From Lewinellaceae bacterium (lineage in GTDB: Bacteria > Bacteroidota > Bacteroidia > Chitinophagales > Saprospiraceae): a DNA stretch of 64,000 nt. Shown here one piece after another: positions 24,985 through 32,230 of this stretch. The stretch spans positions 82,262-146,261 of the forward strand of contig JADJOD010000023.1 in NCBI GenBank assembly GCA_016713985.1. The letters run 5' to 3'. Every line of letters begins with the position of its first letter. Within the stretch, counting starts at the first letter, position 1. The translations under genes were made by a program, and so were the position numbers. The notes under the pieces were generated by a model. The model was not told the DNA's origin and did not search any database. It saw only the letters and a list, made by a program, of their open reading frames with translations.

Positions 24985-26136
24985 TCAAAGCGTTCCGCGG
25001 CGGCGTTGTTCTTCTTCTATCGATTCGAACAGCGCCCTGAAATTGCCCTTACCAAACGATTTGGCGCCTTTTCGCTGAATGATTTCAAAAAACATCGTCG
25101 GGCGGTCTTCCACCGGGCGGGTGAATATCTGAAGCAGGTAGCCCTCGTCGTCGCGGTCGGCCATGATACCCAGTTCTTTCAGTCGCAGCAAGTCTTCGTC
25201 AATGGCGCCGACCCGTTCGGCCACGGTATCGTAGTAAGTGCCGGGCACGTGCAGAAATTCGACCCCGCGTTTGCGCATTTCACTGACAGTGAACACAATA
25301 TCGTCAGTTGCTACGGCAATATGCTGACAGCCGGAGCCTTCATAAAACGCTACAAATTCTTCGATTTGCGACTTTTTAACCCCCGCCGCCGGCTCGTTGA
25401 TCGGGAATTTGATACGGCCGTTGCCGTTGGTCATCACTTTCGACATCAGGGCGGAATACTGCGTGCTGATATCCTTGTCGTCAAAGGAGATCAGGTTGGC
25501 AAAGCCCATTGTTTCACGGTAAAATTGGGCCCAGGTGTTCATTTGCCCCCAGTTGACATTGCCCACCATGTGGTCGATGTATTTCAGGCCCGTTTCTTTT
25601 GGATTGTATTCGGAAATCCAGGGCTCGTAGCCCGGCAGGAAAAGTCCGTTGTAGTTTTTTCGCTCCACAAAAATATGCACGGTATCTCCGTAGGTATGGA
25701 TGCCCGAACGCACCACTTCGCCAAACCCGTCGCGCTCCACCGCCGGCTCCATAAAGGGGGTTGCGCCCCTGTCCACGGTCTCTTTATATGCCCGGCGCGC
25801 GTCGTCCACCCAGAGTGCGATCACTTTTACGCCGTCGCCGTGTTTTTTGACGTGTTCGGCAATGGGAGAATGGGAAGTAAGCGGTGTGGTGAGTACCAAA
25901 CGAATTTTACCCTGTGCGAGCACGTAGGAGGTCCGGTCGCGTGAGCCCGTTTCCAAACCCGCGTACGCCAGTGACTGAAAACCAAAGGCCGTTTTGTAAA
26001 AATGCGCCGATTGTTTGGCGTTTCCGACATACAATTCGACGTAATCAGTGCCGAGCAGGGGCAAAAAATCGTCGGCTTCCGCAAATATTTTCTGGAGGCC
26101 GTAGTTGTAATTCTGGATTCCTGTCAATGTTGCCAT
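24985..26136 (-). CDS. hppD: 4-Hydroxyphenylpyruvate dioxygenase
   Basis: A 383-residue Fe(II) dioxygenase of tyrosine catabolism that converts 4-hydroxyphenylpyruvate to homogentisate. Two vicinal-oxygen-chelate halves are visible: DYVELYVGNAKQSAHFYKTA opens the first, and KYIDHMVGNVNWGQMNTWAQ opens the second. Iron ligands are the His of DHMVGNV, the His of CQHIAVATDDI and the Glu of TMFFEIIQRKG. LQIFTRPVEDRPTMFF is a close family signature. The gene follows hmgA by 68 bases, so the two tyrosine steps are likely co-expressed. Maleylacetoacetate isomerase and fumarylacetoacetase are not in the window. Confidence 0.96.
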   Translation of the reverse strand: MATLTGIQNYNYGLQKIFAEADDFLPLLGTDYVELYVGNAKQSAHFYKTAFGFQSLAYAGLETGSRDRTSYVLAQGKIRLVLTTPLTSHSPIAEHVKKHGDGVKVIALWVDDARRAYKETVDRGATPFMEPAVERDGFGEVVRSGIHTYGDTVHIFVERKNYNGLFLPGYEPWISEYNPKETGLKYIDHMVGNVNWGQMNTWAQFYRETMGFANLISFDDKDISTQYSALMSKVMTNGNGRIKFPINEPAAGVKKSQIEEFVAFYEGSGCQHIAVATDDIVFTVSEMRKRGVEFLHVPGTYYDTVAERVGAIDEDLLRLKELGIMADRDDEGYLLQIFTRPVEDRPTMFFEIIQRKGAKSFGKGNFRALFESIEEEQRRRGTL

Positions 26137-26204
26137 AGGGTGAATTTGTTGGATAGGACAACGATATTTAGCAAAAAATTTATAATAGTCAGAAAATCAA
26201 ACCA

Positions 26205-27377
26205 TTAGATCATTTCCTTTTCTTCCATCCACGATTTGTAATAATCCTCGACTTCCAGTTTCATCGCGTCTTCCGTGATCTTCACCGGGCGGAAAGGGTC
26301 GATCATCACGGCCAGTTCTTCGGTAGCCGTCTTGCCGATACTGCGTTCGATGGCCCCGGGGTGCGGGCCGTGCGGTATGCCGCCCGGGTGAAGGGTCAAC
26401 TGGCCTTTTTGAATGTTGTTCCGGCTCATAAAATCGCCGTCTACGTAATACAAAATCTCGTCGGAGTCGATATTGCTGTGGTGATAGGGCGCAGGAATGG
26501 CCTTCGGGTGGTAATCGTACAAACGCGGCACAAAAGAACAAACCACAAATCCGTCGGCTTCAAATTGCTGGTGGATCGGCGGCGGCATGTGAATACGACC
26601 GGTGATGGGTTCGAAATCAAAAATGGACATCGCCCAGGGAAAATGCTGGCCGTCCCAGCCAATCACATCAAAAGGGTGGGTGGCGTACACATACGGATAG
26701 ATCATGCCCTGTTTTTTGATCTTCACTAAGAAATCGCCGTGTTCGTCGTGGGTCTCTAAGTTTTGCGGCACTTTGAAGTCGCGCTCGCAAAACGGCGCGT
26801 GTTCGAGCATTTGCCCGAACTGGTTGCGATACCGCTGGGGGGTACGGATGGGGCTGAACGACTCGACGACCAGCAGGCGGTTGCGCGAACTCAGAAAGTG
26901 TATTTTATAGATCGTGCCGCGTGGGATCACGATGTAATCGCCGTATTCAAACGGGATCTGCCCGTACATGGTTTCCACCCATCCGTGGCCCTGATGCACA
27001 AAGATCATCTCGTCCGCATCCGCGTTTTTGAAAAAATAATCTTTTGTTCCGTGGTGGGGAGCGGCCAGCCCGATATGCAGTTCGTTGTTGACAAACAACG
27101 TTTTACGGCTTTCTAAGTAATCGTCGGCGTAGGGCAGTTCAAAACCTTTAAAACTCAGGGCGGACAGGTTTTTATCGATAGCGACTTTGGGCTCTACGGA
27201 GTAGGGGGCGCCCTTTTCTTTCACCATCGTCGGCGGGTAAATATGGTAAACAAGCGACGAAACGCCCGAAAAACCCTGCGTCCCCACCAACTCTTCCTGG
27301 TAGAGATGCCCGGCGTGGTTGTGAAACTGAATATGTCGCTTTCGGGGGATTTTGCCAAGCCTGTGATAAAATGCCAT
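26205..27377 (-). CDS. hmgA: Homogentisate 1,2-dioxygenase
   Basis: A 390-residue ring-cleavage dioxygenase converting homogentisate to maleylacetoacetate. The iron ligands are visible in PAPYHHSNIDSDEILYYVDG (His and Glu) and LHPGGIPHGPHPGAIE (His). The start MAFYHRLGKIPRKRHIQF matches family members, so I place it at the ATG 27377; the frame extends to a GTG at 27455, adding 26 residues that look foreign to the family. It heads the leftward aromatic cluster and probably carries the main promoter in the region to its right. A palindrome CTGATTTTAGTCAG lies at about 27418-27431 within that upstream stretch and could be an operator. Confidence 0.93.
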   Translation of the reverse strand: MAFYHRLGKIPRKRHIQFHNHAGHLYQEELVGTQGFSGVSSLVYHIYPPTMVKEKGAPYSVEPKVAIDKNLSALSFKGFELPYADDYLESRKTLFVNNELHIGLAAPHHGTKDYFFKNADADEMIFVHQGHGWVETMYGQIPFEYGDYIVIPRGTIYKIHFLSSRNRLLVVESFSPIRTPQRYRNQFGQMLEHAPFCERDFKVPQNLETHDEHGDFLVKIKKQGMIYPYVYATHPFDVIGWDGQHFPWAMSIFDFEPITGRIHMPPPIHQQFEADGFVVCSFVPRLYDYHPKAIPAPYHHSNIDSDEILYYVDGDFMSRNNIQKGQLTLHPGGIPHGPHPGAIERSIGKTATEELAVMIDPFRPVKITEDAMKLEVEDYYKSWMEEKEMI

Positions 27378-27780
27378 ATACTTTTTGGGCAAAGTTGATA
27401 CGCGCCCTCTTACCACCTTCTGACTAAAATCAGTTTTTCGGATGATACTTGTCACTTAAGGCCACCACTAAGTGTACATGAACCATAGCGGCATTCGTTT
27501 TAAAATATAACGTGGCTCGCACAAATGAATTCGGAATAACATTTTTTTATTGCACCAAAAGTGACATCCGCACAAAACAAAAGTCTAAAACACTATTGTC
27601 TTAAAAAGCCGTACCTTGCGGCGATTTGTCACATCAGAGGGATAAAGGCTTCCATTCGTTCGTTTTTCTGACCGCCCGTCCGGCGGATTGCGTGGAAAAG
27701 AGGAGCAGAGGTGCCAAAGCCAAACGCCCTCGTCCATTTTTCACCCACCTGCCCCACCGGCAGGCTCACGCATTTATGCA
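27378..27780. other. Divergent promoter region between hmgA and the DEAD-box gene
   Basis: About 400 bases without a convincing gene. The left part may encode an N-terminal extension of HmgA or its leader. The central part is AT-rich, and a weak TACCTTG box at 27612-27618 could serve the helicase. No structured RNA was recognised, although a long leader before a DEAD-box gene is compatible with cold-shock control. Confidence 0.45.
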
Positions 27781-29478
27781 ATGTCATCATTTAAAGATTT
27801 AGGAATTGCCGACGAACTGCTGAAAGGCATCGAGGCCTTAGGTTTTGAAACCCCTACCCCCGTTCAGGAACTCGTCATCCCCACCGCTCTTTCGTCGGAC
27901 AACGACATCATCGCCCTGGCCCAAACGGGGACCGGAAAAACCGCTGCATTTGGTCTGCCGCTGCTGCAACGCATCGAACCGGGCGAACACGGCGTGCAGG
28001 CGCTCATCCTCTGCCCCACCCGCGAACTCTGCGTGCAGGTGACCAACGACCTGGTGAATTATTCCCAGTTTGCACACCAATATAAAGTAGTGGCTGTATA
28101 CGGCGGCGCGAGTATCGAAACTCAGATCCGGCAGATCAAAGCCGGCGCCCAGATCATCGTGGCCACTCCCGGCCGACTCATGGACCTGATGGCGCGTAAA
28201 GCCGTGCGCCTCGACCGGGTGGCGCGTCTGGTGCTCGACGAAGCCGACGAGATGCTCAATATGGGTTTTAAGGAAGCCATTGACTTCATCCTCGCTTCTG
28301 CGGAAAACCGCCAATCCATCTGGCTTTTTTCAGCCACCATGCCCGACGAAGTGCGCACCATCGCGGCCAATTATATGGACAACCCGCAGGAGATCAGCAC
28401 CGGCAAACGCAATCAGACGAACGAGAACATCGAACACATTTATTACGTGTGCCGGGCAGACAATCGTTTTGCCACGCTGAAACGGGTGGTGGATGCCAAT
28501 CCGGGTATCTATGCGCTTATTTTCTGCCGCACCAAAATCGAAACAAAAGAGGTCGCCGAACAAATGATTCGCGACGGCTACGATTCCGATGCGCTGCACG
28601 GCGACCTGGCCCAGGCCGACCGCGACCGGGTGATGCAACGTTTCCGGGAAGGCAACCTGCAACTGCTCATCGCCACCGATGTGGCGGCCCGAGGCCTCGA
28701 TGTGAGCAACATCAGTCACGTTATCAACTACGGCATACCCGATGAAATAGAAGCGTATACCCACCGTTCGGGTCGCACAGGGCGCGCCGGCCGTACGGGT
28801 ATCAGCATCAGTATCATTACGCCGAAATTTGAAGACAAAATCCGTTTGATTGAACGCAAAACAAAAGCAGCGTTTACAAAAAAGAACATCCCGACGGGTA
28901 TCGAGGTGTGCGAGCAACAACTCTTCCACATCATCAACAATATTCACACCCAGGAAGTACATTATGCTGAAATAGAGCCTTTTATGGGCCGAATTTATGA
29001 AGAACTGAAAGACCTGAGCAAAGAGGAACTCATCAAACGTTTTGCCAGCGTGGAGTTCAACCGCTTCCTGGCCTACTACCGCAACGCCCCGGACATTAAT
29101 ATTTATCCGCGCGGCGACAAACGCAACCTGCGGACGGAAGGCGCCGCCGGCAGCGCTTCGCCCAACGGCAAAATGATCCGCCTGTTCGCCAATATCGGCG
29201 AAATGGACGGCGTATCAAAAAAGGATTTTATCAAATTGCTTTCCCGCACCTTCGGCGTGCCCAATCAGGCAATCGGCCATATCGACCTCAACCGCGCCTA
29301 CCTGCATTTCGACCTGGATGCCGCCTACGTGAACGTGGTGCGTGAAGGGCTTTCCGAATTTACCATCAACGGCCGCCGCATCCGCTTAGACGACGCCTCG
29401 GCGAAAAAGGAAAACCGGTCAAGAGAAGACAAGTCTTTTGAAAAGTGGGAAAAGGGCGGGAAGAAGAAAAGGAAGTAG
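27781..29478 (+). CDS. DEAD-box RNA helicase with DbpA-type RNA-binding domain
   Basis: A 565-residue ATP-dependent RNA helicase. In order it has a Q motif (FETPTPVQELVIP), motif I AQTGTGKTAAFG, Ia PTRELC, motif II VLDEADEMLNMGF, motif III LFSATMPDE, and motif VI HRSGRTGRAGRTG. The C-terminal residues 455-530 form an RRM-like DbpA domain (KMIRLFANIGEMDGVSKKDF then FGVPNQAIGHIDLNRAYLHF), followed by a basic tail EKGGKKKRK. Such proteins act in ribosome assembly or mRNA turnover, often at low temperature. The start at 27781 matches the family; the open frame reaches 27688 but the extension is Pro-rich and unlikely. It resembles DeaD/CshA/DbpA mixtures, so I give no symbol. Confidence 0.93.
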   Translation: MSSFKDLGIADELLKGIEALGFETPTPVQELVIPTALSSDNDIIALAQTGTGKTAAFGLPLLQRIEPGEHGVQALILCPTRELCVQVTNDLVNYSQFAHQYKVVAVYGGASIETQIRQIKAGAQIIVATPGRLMDLMARKAVRLDRVARLVLDEADEMLNMGFKEAIDFILASAENRQSIWLFSATMPDEVRTIAANYMDNPQEISTGKRNQTNENIEHIYYVCRADNRFATLKRVVDANPGIYALIFCRTKIETKEVAEQMIRDGYDSDALHGDLAQADRDRVMQRFREGNLQLLIATDVAARGLDVSNISHVINYGIPDEIEAYTHRSGRTGRAGRTGISISIITPKFEDKIRLIERKTKAAFTKKNIPTGIEVCEQQLFHIINNIHTQEVHYAEIEPFMGRIYEELKDLSKEELIKRFASVEFNRFLAYYRNAPDINIYPRGDKRNLRTEGAAGSASPNGKMIRLFANIGEMDGVSKKDFIKLLSRTFGVPNQAIGHIDLNRAYLHFDLDAAYVNVVREGLSEFTINGRRIRLDDASAKKENRSREDKSFEKWEKGGKKKRK

Positions 29479-29502
29479 GCAGGGGCAGTAGCAGTCAAAC
29501 TG

Positions 29503-29573
29503 AAGTGAGACTCTGAAGGGGCTTATTGATTTTCATGAACCTGGAAACCCCGGGCCCCTTCAGAGTCTCACTT
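29503..29573. terminator. Perfect 20-bp inverted repeat between convergent genes
   Basis: Arms at 29503-29522 and 29554-29573 are exact reverse complements with a 31-base spacer. It lies between the helicase and lspA, which converge here, so it may end transcription from both sides. No U-run follows, so factor-independent termination is uncertain. Confidence 0.6.
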
Positions 29574-29585
29574 GAAAACCACTGC

Positions 29586-30440
29586 TCAGTGCTCCGGCTT
29601 GCTCTCGGCGGGTTGACCCGATGAGATGTCTTCCTGGTTGTTTTGGTTGTCTTGCGGATGGTCAGACACCCCGGCTACCGCCGGAGATTCAGGGGTAGCC
29701 GGAGTTTCGGGATCAGGCACGATCTCTTCCTGCTCCGTTTCTTCCGGCACTACTTCGGTAACGGCCGTTTCTTCGGTCGTTTTTTGATCTTCCATAAATC
29801 CGTCGCGGAAAAAACGCCGCTGAAACAGCAGGATGCAGGTGATCCCTGTGGTGATGGCTGCGTCGGCGACATTAAATATAGGACTGAAAAACAAATAACT
29901 GCCGCCGCCCAGCCATTCCGGCAGTTGAATGGTGGTCATGGGGAAATAAAACATATCCACCACCCGGCCGTGCAGAAAACCGTTCATCGGCAGGTTTTCG
30001 GTCAGGCCGTATCCCTGCCCGAAAGGCATCAGTTGCGCGACTCCCTCATCGTGGTATCCGCCGGAAAAAATAAGCGCGTAAAAAGTACTGTCGATAATAT
30101 TGCCCAGGGCGCCGGCCGTGATCAGGCCCACACAATAGACAAAACCCATCGGCGCTTTGGCCTGCATCAGCATCCGGGTGTACCAGATGAGTCCGATCAC
30201 CATGATGATCCGGAACGAACTCAGCAGCAGTTTGCCGTAATCAAAATCGCCGTGCGACATATTGAACTCGATGCCGAACGCCATACCCCGGTTTTCGACA
30301 AAATGCAGGCGCGCCCAGTCTAAGCCAAACATTTTCACGTCCTGGTTCAGTTCAAAATTCGTCTTGATGTAAAACTTGAGTGCCTGGTCGATCAACAATA
30401 CTACCAATACCAGCAGCGCTACTTTATATCCCTGTTTCAA
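29586..30440 (-). CDS. lspA: Lipoprotein signal peptidase with long acidic C-terminal tail
   Basis: A 284-residue aspartic membrane peptidase that removes signal peptides from prolipoproteins. The catalytic Asp pair is in GRVVDMFYFP and FNVADAAITTG. VLLIDQALKFYIK and LHFVENRGMAFGIEF are the first-helix and loop signatures. The large loop before the first Asp is usual for Bacteroidota. Unlike most LspA proteins it carries about 75 extra residues at the C-terminus, rich in Glu, Pro, Gln and Thr (EETEQEEIVPDPETPATPES), probably disordered and cytoplasmic. The frame starts with TTG at 30440; no in-frame ATG would keep the first membrane helix. Confidence 0.94.
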   Translation of the reverse strand: MKQGYKVALLVLVVLLIDQALKFYIKTNFELNQDVKMFGLDWARLHFVENRGMAFGIEFNMSHGDFDYGKLLLSSFRIIMVIGLIWYTRMLMQAKAPMGFVYCVGLITAGALGNIIDSTFYALIFSGGYHDEGVAQLMPFGQGYGLTENLPMNGFLHGRVVDMFYFPMTTIQLPEWLGGGSYLFFSPIFNVADAAITTGITCILLFQRRFFRDGFMEDQKTTEETAVTEVVPEETEQEEIVPDPETPATPESPAVAGVSDHPQDNQNNQEDISSGQPAESKPEH

Positions 30441-30500
30441 CGGAACGATGAGTTTTTGTGAAAAAAGTCCGCAAAGAAACGAGGTTTTTTGCGGAATGTT

Positions 30501-30564
30501 CGGTTATTGGTTATCGGTTATCGGTGAAAAATTCCGGTAACCAGTAACCAATACACCAATAACC
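30501..30564. repeat. Short-word inverted repeat upstream of lspA
   Basis: GGTTATTGG (30502-30510) and CCAATAACC (30556-30564) pair exactly. Between them lie looser complementary words (GGTTATCGG, CCGGTAACC, AGTAACC). It sits between two minus-strand genes and directly follows the stop of the helical-repeat gene. Confidence 0.7.
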
Positions 30565-30565
30565 A

Positions 30566-31981
30566 TCAGCGCCTGCCGTCCAGTTGCTTCAGCAGCCAGT
30601 CGCGCTCCATGAGCGGCTGGGTGGTTTCCACGATATGGCGCAGGCGTTCGGTTTGGGCTTTGGAGTAGGGGTTGAGGTGCAGCAGTTTTTTCATCAGGCT
30701 GATGAGGTTTTTATACGCGGCTTTCCGGGCGGGGTCGAGTGCTTCTTTTCGCCGGAGGTAGATTCGAAGGCTTTCGAGCAGCGATTCAAAAGCGTCTAAT
30801 TCGTCTTGTTCGTAATAAATTTTGAGCAGCATGGTTTTGGCGACGATGTTTTGAAGCATGTCGTCGTATTCAAATTCAACTAAGTACCGTTGCGCTTTGT
30901 CATAATCACCTTTTTCAAAATAGAGCCGGGCGAGGCTGAAGTTGACGGTTCCTTTGCGGTGTTTTTCCTCCAGGTATTGTTGATAATCTTCGATAAAGTT
31001 TTCGGCCCAGTCGAATTCACCGACCTTCATGGCAAATGCAACGGCGTTGCTGAAGACGTACCGCGCAATCTGATTATTTTCAATAAGAATACCCGTATCC
31101 AACCCCTGTCGGTAAAACTTTAGTGCTTTACGGCAATACTCCAGGTTCCCCTGGTTAACTTTTGCCGTACAATAGTTGAGGGCAGCGCGGTAAAGGGTTC
31201 GCACTTCTGATTGTTCAAAACTCTCCATTTTAGTAAGAATGAAGAGTTCCAGTTTGTCGAAATAGGTTTCCTCACTGGGATCCGTTAACGCCATGTAGGT
31301 AAAGTAATACGCTGCGATAGCGGGTTCTTCCAGCATTTTATTTCTGCCGGCGTAGACCAGGGCCTCCTCCAAAAGGCCATGATTATAACTGATCTTTTGA
31401 TAAACCCGGTGATGGGCAAGCATATCTTTACTGATCCGCAAACGTTCTTCTATAAACCACTTTTCAAAAGCGTCGGCTGTTTCCTGTAAATTTGCAGGAG
31501 CGCTTTGGTTAATGGCCATCCGGTGTTCATGCTCTTCCTGTTCGAAAAAAAACTTGTTCAACAGGTAGTAGCCACTGCGTAAAGGCTGTTTTTCCAAACT
31601 TTCTACGCCCAAGCGATGGGCTTGTTTATATGCTTTTTCCAGTTTTCTTTTCCGGTAAATGCGGGAAAGCGCCAGCTGATATTGTACCTTGTCGCTCGTA
31701 ACATCCGAAAACACCAAAAATTCTTCGATCGCCTTCAGTAAAAAGTACATAACCTGACGCATATAGGCATCGTCGTATGGCTGACCGGGAAAAACCGCCA
31801 TCCAGGCTTTTTCCTTTTCCGTAGTGTCGTCGGCATTTGTCAAATTTTTGCACAGATAATCAAACAACCTGATTACATCCTGCCGTTGGTTGTGGGAAGG
31901 TGATTGCAACCATTTTTGAATATCCCGTATCTCCTTCCGGCCGAGAGCACCCACGATCTCTGCCAATACACTTTTTTGCAT
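30566..31981 (-). CDS. Helical-repeat cytoplasmic protein of unknown function
   Basis: A 471-residue protein with no signal peptide and no membrane segment, predicted almost entirely alpha-helical. It opens MQKSVLAEIVGALGRKEIRD followed by IQKWLQSPSHNQRQDVIRLF, and later helices pair in a TPR-like way (VNFSLARLYFEKGDYDKAQR with the next helix FEYDDMLQNIVAKTML). It is rich in Tyr, Phe and charged residues. I know similar unnamed proteins from Saprospira-like genomes but cannot assign a function. It is divergent from the T9SS cargo gene and is followed by lspA after a repeat. Confidence 0.7.
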   Translation of the reverse strand: MQKSVLAEIVGALGRKEIRDIQKWLQSPSHNQRQDVIRLFDYLCKNLTNADDTTEKEKAWMAVFPGQPYDDAYMRQVMYFLLKAIEEFLVFSDVTSDKVQYQLALSRIYRKRKLEKAYKQAHRLGVESLEKQPLRSGYYLLNKFFFEQEEHEHRMAINQSAPANLQETADAFEKWFIEERLRISKDMLAHHRVYQKISYNHGLLEEALVYAGRNKMLEEPAIAAYYFTYMALTDPSEETYFDKLELFILTKMESFEQSEVRTLYRAALNYCTAKVNQGNLEYCRKALKFYRQGLDTGILIENNQIARYVFSNAVAFAMKVGEFDWAENFIEDYQQYLEEKHRKGTVNFSLARLYFEKGDYDKAQRYLVEFEYDDMLQNIVAKTMLLKIYYEQDELDAFESLLESLRIYLRRKEALDPARKAAYKNLISLMKKLLHLNPYSKAQTERLRHIVETTQPLMERDWLLKQLDGRR

Positions 31982-32230
31982 GTTGCTTTTGAACTATTTA
32001 TTCAACAAACCGACTTTAAAACCATTTGATCAGGCCAAAATTCAGGTCTGTTTTTTGTCAATTTTTAACCCATACAGGGTACAAAACGAAATATTAGCCT
32101 AAATATTCAGAAAAAACCGGGAAATTAAACGAATCAACAAATGGAATTTTTTGTCTTTTACCCGTCGAATTTGTGTTTGCACTTTTGTACTGTCAAAGAA
32201 AGGCTAACACAACGCCTAATCCGCTATCTC

